Source: Pseudomonas sp. S31 (GTDB taxonomy: Bacteria > Pseudomonadota > Gammaproteobacteria > Pseudomonadales > Pseudomonadaceae). Taken from it: a DNA stretch of 64,000 nt. The stretch spans positions 1 to 64,000 of the forward strand of contig NZ_JACVVE010000006.1 in NCBI RefSeq assembly GCF_016648105.1. The letters are read 5' to 3'. The position numbers were made by a program, and so were the translations under genes. This document shows positions 26,225 to 36,332 of this stretch, in pieces; the stretch's first letter is position 1, and every line of letters starts with the position of its first letter. The notes under the pieces are model-generated. The model saw only the letters and a list, made by a program, of their open reading frames with translations, did no database searches and had not been told where the DNA came from.

Positions 26225-26545
26225 TTCCGAGATGCCTCAATTTCTCACCACGATCTCCAGCTGTTGAACCCATCCTTTGACTCTCCCCTGGTCGACGTGC
26301 TGAGCGAGCTTGAGCTCCTGCGTCGTCTGAGGGTGGAGGGCGATATTCCGGCATCGATTTTCTTCCAGCTCAAGGATATCTTCCACACCCTCGAGAGCTT
26401 GGGTTCTGCGCGAATCGAGGGTAACCACACCACCCTGGCGGACTACATCGACAGCAAGGTCGAAGGCAAGGCCGATAGCACCGATCAGTTGCTGGAGGTT
26501 GCCAATATCGAAAGGGCGATGGACTACGGATATAACGTGGTCTGT
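26225..26545 (+). pseudogene. Truncated Fic-family protein (N-terminal fragment)
   Basis: One frame encodes the N-terminal part of a Fic/DOC-family protein: [19 protein letters not shown], then [20 protein letters not shown] and [18 protein letters not shown], the inhibitory helix and the region before the Fic core. The catalytic HPFxxGNGR motif is missing. Family similarity ends at about 26545 (ERAMDYG), where unrelated sequence begins and runs to the gluconate permease stop. No good ATG precedes the fragment in its frame; an ATG at 26232 is out of frame. It is a remnant left at the right side of the island. Confidence 0.8.
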
Positions 26546-26665
26546 CCCCTTTTCGCCTTTTCGTGCCGGCGCCTACGAACAGGGCGCAGCACAAATACCG
26601 ATGTGCTACACCCTGGTCGCAGAAAAACGCTGAGGAAGCGGACGAACAAAGCCGGTTTCCCCGTC

Positions 26666-28051
26666 TCAGCCCACCGTAACCCCCGCATTCAGCACCAACA
26701 CCACGATCAAGCCAACCACCGCGACGATGGACTGCACCACCGAAATCGTCTTGGTCGCTTCGCCCATGGTCATGCCAAAGGACTCCTTCACCATCCAGAA
26801 CCCGGCATGGTTGGCATAGTTGAAGAACAGCGAACCGCAGCCGATGGACAGGGCCAGCAACGGCAGGTTCAGGCTCGGGTCAGCACCTGCAAGCGGCGCC
26901 AGCAGGCCGGCAGCGCCGACGATACCGACCGTGGCGGAGCCGGTAGACACCGACAGCAGCATCGCGATCAGCCACCCCAGGATCAACGGCGGGAAGGCCG
27001 ATTGCTGGGTCAGGTGCACAATGGCATCGCCGACCTTGGCGCTGGTCAGCATCTCCTGAAAGGCCCCGCCCCCGGCGATGATCATGATGATCGAGGCGAT
27101 AGGCTTGAGGCTTTTGCCCAGCGCATCGCGCAGCTGTTCAGCGTTGCCGCCACGCGCGAGTACCAGGCTAGCGCCGGCGAACAGCACGCCCAGCAGCATG
27201 GCGATCAACGGGTTGCCCAGGAAGCTGGCCAGTTCCAGCAGCGCGTTGCCCTTGGGCAGCAGCATTTCGGCGACGGCATGTACCAGCATCAGGATCGCCG
27301 GCAGCAACGCGGCCAGCATGCCGATCGCTACGCCGGGGCGGGGTTGGTCGTCGGCCTTCTCAGTCAGTGTGAACTGGTCCAGCAAGGCCTGGTCGGGCCG
27401 GGTGCTCATGCGTGACGAAATGAACAGGCCATACAGTGGGCCGCCCAGGATCATGGCCGGGATCGCGGCAAGGAAGCCATAGAGCATGGTGGGCCCGACC
27501 GAGGTCTTGAGCACGGCGATGGCGGTCAAGGGGCCAGGGTGCGGCGGGACCATGCCGTGCATGGCGGCAAGCGCGGCAATCACCGGCACACCGACATACA
27601 CATACGCCGAGCCCTTGAAGCGGGCCTTGCTCTCCAGCTTTCGCGCCACGCTGAAGATCAGCGGCAGCATGATCACCAGGCCCACTTCGAAGAACATCGG
27701 GATGCCAATGACAAAGGCAACCAGCATCATCGCCCAAGGGATCATCCGGTCCGAGGTGCGCTTGAGGATGACATCCGCGACCTGCTCAGTGACGCCAGCG
27801 TCAGCCAGGATCTTGCCGAGCATCGCGCCCAGCGCGATCACCACCCCGACCGCACCCAGCGTCTTGCCGGCGCCCGTGAGCAGGTGGGAGACGATGCTGC
27901 CGGGCTCCATGCGGGTGGCAAAGCCTACGCCAATGGACACCACCAGCAAGGCCAGCAGCGGGTGCATCTTGAGGCGGGACACGATGAGCGCTACCAGCAC
28001 CAGAACACTGACCAATGCGGTCAGCAACAGCTGTATATCTAAGGGTGTCAT
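26666..28051 (-). CDS. gntT: Gluconate permease, GntP family
   Basis: The 461-residue protein is an inner-membrane proton symporter of the GntP family, with about 12-14 hydrophobic segments from residue 6 to the C-terminus. Family features include [20 protein letters not shown] near residue 61 and [11 protein letters not shown] near residue 168. The length is normal. The gene stands alone: gluconokinase and the GntR regulator found beside it in many pseudomonads are not here. It transports gluconate or a related sugar acid; the exact substrate is inferred from the family. Confidence 0.9.
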   Translation of the reverse strand: MTPLDIQLLLTALVSVLVLVALIVSRLKMHPLLALLVVSIGVGFATRMEPGSIVSHLLTGAGKTLGAVGVVIALGAMLGKILADAGVTEQVADVILKRTSDRMIPWAMMLVAFVIGIPMFFEVGLVIMLPLIFSVARKLESKARFKGSAYVYVGVPVIAALAAMHGMVPPHPGPLTAIAVLKTSVGPTMLYGFLAAIPAMILGGPLYGLFISSRMSTRPDQALLDQFTLTEKADDQPRPGVAIGMLAALLPAILMLVHAVAEMLLPKGNALLELASFLGNPLIAMLLGVLFAGASLVLARGGNAEQLRDALGKSLKPIASIIMIIAGGGAFQEMLTSAKVGDAIVHLTQQSAFPPLILGWLIAMLLSVSTGSATVGIVGAAGLLAPLAGADPSLNLPLLALSIGCGSLFFNYANHAGFWMVKESFGMTMGEATKTISVVQSIVAVVGLIVVLVLNAGVTVG

Positions 28052-28638
28052 TCAGGGAATCTCGGTTGGGCTGGTGCGCTAGCGGCACTCAGGCATTGCA
28101 GGCATGACAGGGGGGCTGCGGGCAATAGCAGTTATCTGTCGCGATCAGATAGCTGACTGGATGTGCAGGCTTCGAATGTTGGAGGAATGGGGCTGGCGGA
28201 TGGAGGCAGTGCGGTCATGGAGCGATTCACCTTGTTATTCGGTCATCTATATGAATCTGCCCGGAGTATTTGCGGTCCGGTGGGATGCTGTCAAGCGCAT
28301 GCGGTCGCGTCACGTGGGACGTCGGGTGGCCTTTTCGCCTTGGCAGACAATACTTCTCTGTATCCGCAGGCGTGCTCCTGGTGGCGTGCGCCGCTGGGAG
28401 GTGTGAGGTGAACGAGCCCTCAATCGTAGGTGCCGGGATCTGCCGCATCAGCAAACGCCAGCGTAACGAGCGCAAGGTGGGTTCGCGGTTCGCTTACATT
28501 TGCCCACCGGCATAGCGTATGGTGTCTGTCTCTGGAACCACGAATTCAAGCCGCTTGTCCCAAGCTCCTACTATTCTTGCTGACAGATTGAACGAGCTGT
28601 CGCTTGCCAGCACAAAGTCGAATGGAGCCAGGATATGT
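28052..28638. other. Intergenic region, no gene seen
   Basis: Nearly 590 bp without a credible gene. It should contain the promoters of gntT and of the hydrolase-kinase pair. The frame of the hydrolase is open back to 28519, but family-like sequence starts only at 28639. Confidence 0.5.
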
Positions 28639-29451
28639 ATGTCTCTGCAGAAGCGTAACAACGTACATATCGCCGGGGATGGCTGCGCAACGTTGATCTT
28701 ATCCCATGGCTTTGGCTGCGATCAGTCGATGTGGAAGTTCCTGCTACCGCATCTCGTCACCCGGATGCGCGTCATCACTTATGACCTGGTGGGCGCCGGA
28801 CAATCAGATCTTGCGGCCTATGATCGGGAGAAGTACGCATCGCTGTGGGGATATGCTACAGACCTCAACGAGATCATTGATGAATATGGCCAAGGCCCGT
28901 TGCTCGTCCTCGGGCACTCGGTCAGCGCCATGATCGGCGTGCTGGCCGAGCGTCAGCGGCCGGGGCGGATTGCCGGGCTGGTCATGATCGGTGGCTCGCC
29001 TTGCTACATCGACTCCGGCACCTACAGCGGAGGCTTTTCGCGCGATGATGTTCAGGCGCTGCTCTCGGTCATTGACGAAAATTACCTTGGCTGGTCCAGC
29101 ACCATGGCGCCATTGCTAATGGGGGCGTCCGGCGAGCCGGCGCTTCAGGAGGAATTGCTCAGCAGTTTCTGCCGGACCGATGGGCAAATCGCCCGGCATT
29201 TCGCCCGGGTCATTTTTTTGTCCGATCATCGACAGGACGTCGACGGCCTGCGCTTGCCGACCTTGATCCTGCAAAGCTCCGACGATCCAGTGGTGCCGAT
29301 GGCAGTGGGCGAGTATCTGCAGAGTGTGCTGCTCGACAGCCGGCTGCTGGTGGTCGACAACATGGGCCATTATCCACAGCTGAGTGCCCCCAGCACATGC
29401 TCCGCGGCGATAGACGACTTCTTCATCCAGCTGGGGTTTGGCCATGAATGA
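28639..29451 (+). CDS. RsbQ-like alpha/beta hydrolase
   Basis: The 270-residue product from ATG 28639 (MSLQKRNNVHIAG) has the length and form of RsbQ and of plant karrikin/strigolactone receptors of the same fold. The catalytic triad is visible: Ser94 in GHSVS, Asp in QSSDDPVVP and His in NMGHYPQ, with the oxyanion loop SHGFGCDQSMW. In Bacillus, RsbQ partners a PAS-domain signalling protein, RsbP. Here the next gene encodes a PAS histidine kinase and overlaps by 8 bp, so the same kind of partnership is likely: the hydrolase binds or processes a small ligand and affects the PAS protein. An upstream in-frame ATG at 28519 is less likely. Confidence 0.88.
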   Translation: MSLQKRNNVHIAGDGCATLILSHGFGCDQSMWKFLLPHLVTRMRVITYDLVGAGQSDLAAYDREKYASLWGYATDLNEIIDEYGQGPLLVLGHSVSAMIGVLAERQRPGRIAGLVMIGGSPCYIDSGTYSGGFSRDDVQALLSVIDENYLGWSSTMAPLLMGASGEPALQEELLSSFCRTDGQIARHFARVIFLSDHRQDVDGLRLPTLILQSSDDPVVPMAVGEYLQSVLLDSRLLVVDNMGHYPQLSAPSTCSAAIDDFFIQLGFGHE

Positions 29452-30613
29452 TCCGACGCTGCTGCTCAGCGAATCGTACTTCGAGCACGCGCCCTGCGGG
29501 TTGGTGGTCATGGAAGCGGATGGCACCCTGGTGCGCTGCAACGAAACGCTGGGCAACTGGTTGGGGTATGACACGGACCGCATGAAAGAGCGCAGCTTCG
29601 ACCAGTTGTTGACCGTGGTCGGGCGCACCTTCCAGCTCACCCATTGGGGGCCGTTGTTGAACATGCAGGGCTCGGTGTCGGAGGTGAAAGTCGGCCTGCG
29701 GCATCGCGATGGCCATGTGGTTGCCATGCTGCTCAACGCCGTGCGGCGCCAAACCGCCGATGGGGTGCGCTACCACTTGGCGCTGTTCAGCACCACCGAG
29801 CGTGATCGCAACCAGCAGTTGGTGTTCCAGGCCATGCAGCGCGCCGAAGAGTTGCTGGCGCAAAAAGTCACTGCCGAGCGCGCCTTGCAGCGGGCTCAGG
29901 AAGAACTGGCCGTGGCCTATGCCGAGGCCCAGCGGCGTGCGCTGCTCGCCGAGCAGATGGTGGCTGTCGCCAGCCATGACCTGAAAAACCCCATGACGGC
30001 CATCAAGATGGCCGCCGAGTTGCTCGAGCGCGATGCCCACAGTGACCGGGCGCGTCGCCTGCTGAGCAGCATCGGCACCTCGGCCGAGCGGGCCCAGCGC
30101 ATGGTCGTCGACCTGCTGGACTTCGCCTCTGTGAGGCTGGGGCAGGGCATCAATGTCCGGCGCCAGCAGGTCGACCTGCTCAAGGCGCTGGACCAGTGCG
30201 TGAACGAACTGCGGATCGCCTTTGGAAATGCCAGCATTCGCCATCTGTCACGGGGGCAGGGCGCGTTCGAGGTGGATCAGGACAGGTTACAGCAGATGAT
30301 CGGCAACTTGGTCGCCAATAGCGTGGCGTATGGCGACCTGCGCTACCCGATCACACTGACCTCCGAATTCTGCGCCGAGGGGGTGATCCTGGGGGTCCAC
30401 AATCATGGGCCCGCCATCGCCGACACGCTGGTGCCGAGCTTGTTCGAGCCGATGACGCGCGGCAGCGACAGGCAGGATGCATTGCGCTCGGTGGGGATGG
30501 GCTTGTTCATCGTCAAACAGATTGCCGAAGCGCACGGCGGTCGTATCACCATGACTTCCAATCCGGTTTATGGCACCAACTTCATCATTTATCTGCCGAC
30601 CCTTGTCGCCTGA
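29444..30613 (+). CDS. PAS-domain sensor histidine kinase
   Basis: The 389-residue protein (start MNDPTLLLS; an alternative ATG is at 29438) has an N-terminal PAS domain (about 12-120, EHAPCGLVVMEADG), a coiled coil (about 125-175), a dimerisation/phosphoacceptor domain with H-box ASHDLKNPMTAIK and a HATPase domain with N-box NLVANSVAYG and G-box GMGLFIVKQI. The first G-box is altered to HNHGPAI where DxGxG is usual. There is no membrane segment, so it acts in the cytoplasm. It overlaps the RsbQ-like hydrolase gene and no response regulator is nearby, so its output partner lies elsewhere. Confidence 0.9.
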   Translation: MNDPTLLLSESYFEHAPCGLVVMEADGTLVRCNETLGNWLGYDTDRMKERSFDQLLTVVGRTFQLTHWGPLLNMQGSVSEVKVGLRHRDGHVVAMLLNAVRRQTADGVRYHLALFSTTERDRNQQLVFQAMQRAEELLAQKVTAERALQRAQEELAVAYAEAQRRALLAEQMVAVASHDLKNPMTAIKMAAELLERDAHSDRARRLLSSIGTSAERAQRMVVDLLDFASVRLGQGINVRRQQVDLLKALDQCVNELRIAFGNASIRHLSRGQGAFEVDQDRLQQMIGNLVANSVAYGDLRYPITLTSEFCAEGVILGVHNHGPAIADTLVPSLFEPMTRGSDRQDALRSVGMGLFIVKQIAEAHGGRITMTSNPVYGTNFIIYLPTLVA

Positions 30614-30733
30614 CGCCCTCAATAGTTGCTTGTCAGCTCAGAATGGGGTTCTGGCCACGTGCCTGGAAAGCCCGCCCTCGAGTGGATCCTCGATCAGCCC
30701 GGCCGAACTCACCTGTCAGCAAGGACCCTGATA

Positions 30734-31999
30734 ATGAATTGGAAAGCTTTGGAACAGGCGCTGTTCGACGCCGCCCGACAAACACTGCAAACCTTGCTCA
30801 ATGAGGGCGGAAGCCCTTTGTATGCCGCAGCGTTCCATGCCAGCTACCGAGAGGAAGAAGCGGTGCTGTCGGTGCCCAGCTTTGCCGCGAACAGCCTGCA
30901 AGCCCTAAGCGAAGACTATCTTGACGAGGAAGACGAAAGCTTCAGTTCGGTGAAGTGGAACCCGGCAGACTGGCGCTGGGATTGGGAACTCTGTGATGGG
31001 CAGCAGCTCATGCAGCTTGATGATGAGCTGCAAGCCTACGCCAATCGGCTTGGCCCGCGCCAATGGCGAGCGGCTGAGCAGCGCTTTTTGGTCACCGTTA
31101 GCCGTGCCGCCAGGGCGCTGGGCCGACATTTCAGTCAGCATCCTGGTGTGACGCCTGGCTTCGTGGTGATTTTTCATGACTTTGCTGGCGATATCGCCTT
31201 GGCCAAGCGCAGCATGACCCGCCAGCAGTTCGAGGATAATTTCCCTGTCGAACTGGCCATTGAAAACACCCGGCGCGAAGTCGCTGCCTTGCCGCTCGCC
31301 GAGCAGGTCGCGTTCTACGTCAGCCGCTTGCATTGCCACGATGGCATCTCGGGGGAGGACGCAGAGCGCTGGCTGATCGCCAACGGCCGTCCCGCACAGG
31401 CTGCGCTTATCGAACAGCTCAACGGGCATGAAGAGCCTACCGCTGCCGCGCGCATTCTCGGGCTGGCCGGCATGGCTGATGAGCCCGTCATCCAGGCCCT
31501 GCGCCGAGAGGTGATTGGCGCCTGTGAGCAGCCGACCCGCAATTGGTGTGCAAAGGCGCTGGGTTACCTCGAGGATTTCGACTGGCTCATGCAGCAAACG
31601 CCCGACCTCGCTGTCGCGGGGATCTGCGCTAACTATGACGGTTTCCGCTGGCGGGGCGTGCAGCCTCCGGTGCTGAACTACACACCCATTGAGCGTCTGC
31701 TTGATCGGCGCCCTGAGTTTCAAGCTGCTGTTGAAGAGGCTCTTGAAGATGTCTGCGGTCAGATCGATACCACCACCGCCGATGTCAGCGAAGCCTTGCG
31801 CGGGTTGGTTTCATCCCACGTCGCTATTCGTCGTCATGCTGCGAGTGGGTTGAATAACCGTGGCCTGCTACCCGACGACGCGCTTCGAGCCATCGAGGCG
31901 CTACGCCGGGCAACACAGGATACCGATGAGCAGGTGCGGCACGTTGCGGGCCTCGGCTTGGAAGCCATGAAGCCCAGCGTGGCTCATCGCTCTTCCTGA
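30734..31999 (+). CDS. DUF4303/HEAT-repeat protein
   Basis: The 421-residue protein begins at ATG 30734 with a DUF4303-type domain (about residues 1-170, with AAFHASYREEEAVLSVPSFA). Helical HEAT-like repeats follow in the C-terminal part (ALRREVIGACEQPTRNWCAK and VSSHVAIRRHAASGLNNRGL). No signal peptide. DUF4303 proteins are small or fused proteins often found near toxin-immunity loci; no toxin is recognised here. The frame stays open upstream to 30626 but that part lacks family-like sequence. Confidence 0.75.
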   Translation: MNWKALEQALFDAARQTLQTLLNEGGSPLYAAAFHASYREEEAVLSVPSFAANSLQALSEDYLDEEDESFSSVKWNPADWRWDWELCDGQQLMQLDDELQAYANRLGPRQWRAAEQRFLVTVSRAARALGRHFSQHPGVTPGFVVIFHDFAGDIALAKRSMTRQQFEDNFPVELAIENTRREVAALPLAEQVAFYVSRLHCHDGISGEDAERWLIANGRPAQAALIEQLNGHEEPTAAARILGLAGMADEPVIQALRREVIGACEQPTRNWCAKALGYLEDFDWLMQQTPDLAVAGICANYDGFRWRGVQPPVLNYTPIERLLDRRPEFQAAVEEALEDVCGQIDTTTADVSEALRGLVSSHVAIRRHAASGLNNRGLLPDDALRAIEALRRATQDTDEQVRHVAGLGLEAMKPSVAHRSS

Positions 32000-32043
32000 G
32001 TGTAGGAGGCAAACTTTTTCGGCAAAAGAGAACAGGGCAAATC

Positions 32044-32092
32044 GGGACAGGGATATTTTCTGACGCTTGCGGATGAAGAATGAATCTGTCCC
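32044..32092. repeat. GGGACAG inverted element
   Basis: GGGACAGGGATATTTTCTG pairs with GAAGAATGAATCTGTCCC around a short loop. It is a second copy of the element at 14828-14890, lying between the convergent DUF4303 and chemoreceptor genes. Confidence 0.65.
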
Positions 32093-32193
32093 ATTTTTCT
32101 GCTCCCTGAGCGTCTGGGTGCCGTCGCCTGCAAGCGCGCTTCTGCACCGGCCCACCGCCAAATTTAGGGGCTTGGTGAGCCGAGTTCTCGTCA

Positions 32194-33504
32194 TCAGAGA
32201 TCCTGGGTGACTTTCACCACGGCCTCCACCACCTGGCGAGCACCTACCTGGATACCGCTGATCGCGCTCCCAGCTTGTAAGGCTAAGCTCAAACCTTGCT
32301 CAGCGCGGCTTCGACTGCTATCAATTTCAGTGACAGCCTGCGATGCAAGCGTCTGATTACGCGCCACTACCGTGACGATTTCTTCCGTTGCAGCGCTGGT
32401 GCGTGCTGCGAGCTGTCGGACCTCATCTGCCACCACTGCAAAGCCCCGGCCCTGCTCGCCCGCACGCGCAGCCTCAATGGCTGCGTTGAGTGCTAGAAGG
32501 TTGGTCTGCGAGGCGATGCCGCCGATGGTCTGTACGATCGAGCTGATAAGAACTGACTGTTTATCCAGAGCCTCGATGGTAGTGGCCGCCGATTGCATTT
32601 GTTCGCTGACAGCCTCCATTGTTTTGACTGCCTGGTCGACCACTGAAACACCTTCGGTCGCGCTTAAGTCCGTAAGTTGTGAGACCTCTAACGCCATTTG
32701 CGCGGCCCCCTTCACTTCCTCCGCGCGCTTTACTTGATCGGTCACCACTGCGGCGAACTTGACCACTCTTACAAGTCGGCCTTCCGCATCGTTGACGGGG
32801 TTGTAGCTTGCTTCTAACCATACCTCTTCGCCATGGCTATCGAGACGTTTGAAACGGCCGCTGACATACTGCCCGGATTTTAGAGTCTTCCAGAAATCCT
32901 CATAAGCGGGACTGCAGCTAAAATCCGGATCACAGAACATCCGGTGGTTCTTGCCAACAACATCGCCCAGGCGATACCCCATAGCGTCCAGGAACTGCCT
33001 ATTCGCATCAATTACTGCCCCCGTGAGATCGAACTGGATGATGGCGGTGGAACGTAGCAGGGCATCCAGCAGCGCTTGATTTTCCAAGGCCAGTTGCATC
33101 TGATCGGTCACATCTTGGCCATATCCCACGACCTCCAGTAGCTGACCCTGTTCATCGCGCAGTGGATACCACGTTAGCCGTAGCCAGGCTAGCGGTTGGC
33201 CATTTCGAAGATAGCGGTAATCATCACTTACGGGACGGCCGGCTGGAATCTCCGTCATGAATTTGAGGTAACACGGAAGCTTCGAGACATACTCTGGCAC
33301 TAGTTGGGACAACGGTGCTCCAAGCAGCTCGGAAGTGTTGTAACCAAGGACCGAGGCGAAGGCAGCATTGTATTCGAGAACCTTGTAGTCAGCAGTCAGC
33401 CTGACGAAAATCTCGGCTTGAGCCATCTGCTTGAGGCGGTGCTGCGCACGCGCGAGCTCGCGTTCCAGCTCAGCAAGGCGAGTTTTCAGGGACCGATTGA
33501 ACAT
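32194..33504 (-). CDS. BdlA-like soluble chemoreceptor (PAS-PAS-MCP)
   Basis: The 436-residue protein has two PAS domains (about 25-140 and 145-260) and a methyl-accepting chemotaxis signalling domain with the conserved hairpin tip [20 protein letters not shown]. No transmembrane segment is present. The architecture and length match BdlA, the P. aeruginosa biofilm-dispersal regulator, and Aer-like energy sensors. It stands alone without che genes and so presumably signals to a chemosensory cluster elsewhere. BdlA identity is by architecture only. Confidence 0.88.
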   Translation of the reverse strand: MFNRSLKTRLAELERELARAQHRLKQMAQAEIFVRLTADYKVLEYNAAFASVLGYNTSELLGAPLSQLVPEYVSKLPCYLKFMTEIPAGRPVSDDYRYLRNGQPLAWLRLTWYPLRDEQGQLLEVVGYGQDVTDQMQLALENQALLDALLRSTAIIQFDLTGAVIDANRQFLDAMGYRLGDVVGKNHRMFCDPDFSCSPAYEDFWKTLKSGQYVSGRFKRLDSHGEEVWLEASYNPVNDAEGRLVRVVKFAAVVTDQVKRAEEVKGAAQMALEVSQLTDLSATEGVSVVDQAVKTMEAVSEQMQSAATTIEALDKQSVLISSIVQTIGGIASQTNLLALNAAIEAARAGEQGRGFAVVADEVRQLAARTSAATEEIVTVVARNQTLASQAVTEIDSSRSRAEQGLSLALQAGSAISGIQVGARQVVEAVVKVTQDL

Positions 33505-33562
33505 GGGGGACCTCGTGGAGCGCTCAGGATAATGGCGGACAGTGGACGCCAGTTGCTATTAC

Positions 33563-34249
33563 TTAGCCATCACTAGACATCATCACCTCAGGAACGTTCC
33601 TAGTCGCCGAACACCGTGCGCCAACGTTATGGGCCTCAATCCGACCATGCATAACAAAACCAGGCCGCGCGCTCAGCCGCTCATAATAGTCACGCACAGC
33701 CGGTAGATCGGGATGTGCAAACGGGGTCTCGAACCAGCGATTGACCGACAGGCCGATAGGAATGTCGGCCAATGAAAAATGCTCGCCGGCTACGTAGGCG
33801 CCGGTGGTAGCGAGTTGTCGATCAAGGATCGCCATGTTGCGCCCCCACTCAGCCAGGCTGCTATCAAGGGCGATGGAGGACTGATGGGCAGCGGACCGAC
33901 GGACCAGCGCCATGAAAGCGTAGCTCCAGGAGCGGTTGAGGTCCGAGGCTTGCCAGTCGATCCACTGGTCGACCCTCGCCCTAGCCTGGGCGTCTACTGG
34001 ATATAGGCCGCCGTCGCCATAGCGGTTGGCGAGGTAGCGGATGATGGTATTGGACTCCCAGAGGATGAAGTCGCCGTCCTTGATGACCGGGACCATGGCA
34101 TTGGGGTTCAGGGCGAGGAATTCGGGAGTGTCGGTGGGCTGGAAACCGCTTCCCCAGTCCTCGCGCTCGAAAGCGATGCCGAGTTCGGTGCAACTCCACA
34201 GCACCTTTCGCACGTTGATTGACGAGGCTTTACCCAATATCCGGATCAT
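33563..34249 (-). CDS. Glutathione S-transferase
   Basis: The 228-residue cytosolic GST starts at [18 protein letters not shown], where S9-S10 of the N-terminal loop are candidate catalytic residues. The thioredoxin-like domain ends with [19 protein letters not shown], which contains the cis-Pro and the Glu-Ser glutathione-binding pair. The helical C-terminal domain has the [10 protein letters not shown]-capping box. The last 25 residues are not typical of the family and may be a species-specific tail. An upstream ATG adds four residues. Confidence 0.9.
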   Translation of the reverse strand: MIRILGKASSINVRKVLWSCTELGIAFEREDWGSGFQPTDTPEFLALNPNAMVPVIKDGDFILWESNTIIRYLANRYGDGGLYPVDAQARARVDQWIDWQASDLNRSWSYAFMALVRRSAAHQSSIALDSSLAEWGRNMAILDRQLATTGAYVAGEHFSLADIPIGLSVNRWFETPFAHPDLPAVRDYYERLSARPGFVMHGRIEAHNVGARCSATRNVPEVMMSSDG

Positions 34250-34304
34250 GGTTTCGTCCATGCGTGGGGGATAAGAAGTTGTTCAAATGTACAAGGACTG
34301 CACA

Positions 34305-35330
34305 ATGACACTTAAATGCTGCTTGGAAAAAGCTTTTCCGTTATGTGTTATGACGCTTGTGTTGCTTGCGTTGCCCAAGCTGATTTCAGCACACCCTCTG
34401 TCCGACAAGCTGGAAGCATTCAACAACTCCGCACCTTTCCGACCTGCCTCGGATGATCTCTCTCCGAACGACGCCCTGCTCAAATACTTCAAGGGCAAGA
34501 AATTCACCTGCCGAAATGATGTCGAGTTTTCCCCCAGGGAGGATGCCGGCGCGGCCCAAGCGTTAACCGAGCTTGTCGAGTACACCGCAGCGGGTGACCA
34601 TGAAGAGGGCTTCTGGCTCGATGCCAACCATCGGCAGAAACGAGAAGAGTTGCTCGACGCTGCGCTGAAGGCTGGAAGTTGGAAGGCTGCGTATCTGGAC
34701 AACGTCTGGGCCATTCGATACCCAAGCGAGGACAAACCAGCGGAGGCCGCGTCGGCTGCGCTGATCAAGCAAGCCCAAGACGGCGTTCCTATCGCTTTGT
34801 ACAAGTACTCGACCTACCTTTTCGGTTGGGACGATGACTCGATGTATCGCTTGCTGAACGAGGCAATCGATCGGGGCAGTCCGCAAGCCATGGCGCTGGT
34901 AGGGGGGACCATCGTCATGCAGGCCAGCCCACTATGGCCGCTCGGCAACGATATGCTCGAATGCGCCGTGAGCCACGGCTATGCCAACGCTTACCACTCG
35001 CTCGGCGTGCTCGCAGACATGCAGGGACGGCGGTTGGATGCCTATCGCTTGTGGGAAAAGGGCGCCAACGGCGGGTGCGGGGAATGCCTAAGCCGTATGA
35101 ACGAATTCGCTACTATGCGCCGAAGGTATACACCTGCGACTCTGAAGGAAGAGATGACTCCCGAGTTGCAGCAAATCAAAACGTTCTACCAAAAGAATTT
35201 TCTGTATGAGTTGAGCGAGCTGCCGGAAACCTATCTGCGAATTCCAGAACGATTGGAGTTTCATCCAACTGATGCTGAATTGCTGAGCTTGCTCAAGCGG
35301 CAGCGGATCTTGCGTGGGGAAGCTGATTGA
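34305..35330 (+). CDS. Exported Sel1/TPR-like protein (DUF6396-type)
   Basis: The 341-residue product starts at ATG 34305, preceded by AAGGA at the right spacing. It has a signal peptide (VMTLVLLALPKLISAHP, cut near residue 29). The mature part is helical with Sel1-like repeats (ALIKQAQDGVPIALYKYSTY, LNEAIDRGSPQAMALVGGTI, and CAVSHGYANAYHSLGVLADM). Proteins of this kind are periplasmic and often occur near secretion-system genes, but none is seen here. Divergent from the GST gene with a 55-bp gap. Confidence 0.8.
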   Translation: MTLKCCLEKAFPLCVMTLVLLALPKLISAHPLSDKLEAFNNSAPFRPASDDLSPNDALLKYFKGKKFTCRNDVEFSPREDAGAAQALTELVEYTAAGDHEEGFWLDANHRQKREELLDAALKAGSWKAAYLDNVWAIRYPSEDKPAEAASAALIKQAQDGVPIALYKYSTYLFGWDDDSMYRLLNEAIDRGSPQAMALVGGTIVMQASPLWPLGNDMLECAVSHGYANAYHSLGVLADMQGRRLDAYRLWEKGANGGCGECLSRMNEFATMRRRYTPATLKEEMTPELQQIKTFYQKNFLYELSELPETYLRIPERLEFHPTDAELLSLLKRQRILRGEAD

Positions 35331-35500
35331 TCCCAGCTTCACCCCCTCTTTCTCCAAACGTTCAACTCCACAGCTTCGCCGCCTGAGGCACGCCGCCATA
35401 ACCATAAGCGGCCATCGGTACCGACCTGCTCATCCGTGGCAAGCAGGGCGTTCGCACCACTCCGGCAGGCGAGCGGCTGCATGGAGTAGCGGTACGTTCT

Positions 35501-35580
35501 GCGGCCTCTTCGCGGGTAAACCCGCTCCTACAGAGGTATGCAAAAATCTGTAGGAGCGGCTTTAGCCGCGAAGAGGCCGC
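35501..35580. repeat. Inverted REP pair
   Basis: GCGGCCTCTTCGCGGGTAAA (from 35501) and its near complement ending GCGAAGAGGCCGC at 35580 form a long inverted pair with a 14-bp centre. The right unit differs in its core (GGCTTTAGCC instead of GGGTTTACCC), so two REP types are combined. Confidence 0.9.
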
Positions 35581-35588
35581 ACCAGGCA

Positions 35589-35693
35589 CTACTCATCTCG
35601 GCACTTCATACCCAGCTCGGCATCATCGAGCAGTGCCTTGGCCAGGGCGCTCAGGTAATGGGACGCCCACACCAGATTCGGGTTGTCTTCCAT
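35589..35693 (-). CDS. Very small ORF downstream of the DUF3077-like gene
   Basis: A 34-codon frame (MEDNPNLVWASHYLSALAKA) lies in the same phase as the gene at 35736-35973, after its TAA stop. The sequence looks protein-like and helical. It may be a remnant or C-terminal part of a related small protein. No clear ribosome site is seen. Confidence 0.35.
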   Translation of the reverse strand: MEDNPNLVWASHYLSALAKALLDDAELGMKCRDE

Positions 35694-35735
35694 CACCCCG
35701 GCAATGGGGTCAGGCCAGACATGGCGTGATGTGGC

Positions 35736-35973
35736 TTAGTGGCGTGCCTGCGGATTGGCCCGCAACTGGACTTGGGCCAGGGCTGATTCGATCAGACTTC
35801 GCAGGCCTTCAAGCTCATGCAAGGTGGTCATGATCAGGAGCGTGACGGGTGACCTGGGCTGCATCAGCGCGGCCTGCTGGGCAACGGCTTCGGCGCATAT
35901 TGCGTAGTCCGAGGCCATCATCAGCGTGTCTTCCAGGGAGTGTGGGGGGGGCAGGTACTATTTTCAGCATCAT
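35736..35973 (-). pseudogene. DUF3077-like small protein, frameshifted at a G8 tract
   Basis: A start at 35973 (MMLKIVPAPP), with AAGGA upstream, enters a run of eight C residues on the coding strand (G8 at 35944-35951). Just after it, another frame continues with HSLEDTLMMASDYAICAEAV and ends QLRANPQARH. One base more or less in the run would join both parts into a protein of about 78 residues of the kind common in P. putida (short regulatory-type DUF3077-like proteins). The gene is off as read. Because the fault is exactly in a homopolymer, phase variation or a sequencing error are both possible. Confidence 0.65.
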
Positions 35974-36220
35974 CCAATTCCTTCTGATGGGCTGCTACCT
36001 ACCCGCTGTCAAACGGAGGGTGGCAGCTGTACGCGGGTTGACAGACCGGTGGAATTGGTAAGCCCCGGCGCACGCAAGCGTGCCCCACGCACAGCCGCCA
36101 TATCGACGAGCTGTAGACCAAAACCGTTGCGGCCTGTCAAAGCCGGTCGTTGATGAGCAACGACACCCCGAGACTAGAACGCATCTCAGCACAGCCGCAA
36201 TGGAAAATAGGCCGCCACAA

Positions 36221-36283
36221 TATCTTTGGGAAGCGTCCTACAGGAAATAGCCTGAATCTGATTTTTAACGCTCAGTTCGCGGC
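36221..36283. repeat. Imperfect repeat, copy 1
   Basis: The segment TATCTTTGGGA, then GAAATAGCCTGAAT, then CTCAGTTCGCG recurs at 37390-37442 in a shorter form. Both lie in non-coding gaps on the same strand about 1.17 kb apart. The region 35974-36332 holds no gene that I can support. Confidence 0.6.
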
Positions 36284-36332
36284 ACAATTCTGGCCGCCTG
36301 GGCCGGCTGACAGGGGGCGTGATCCAGATCGT

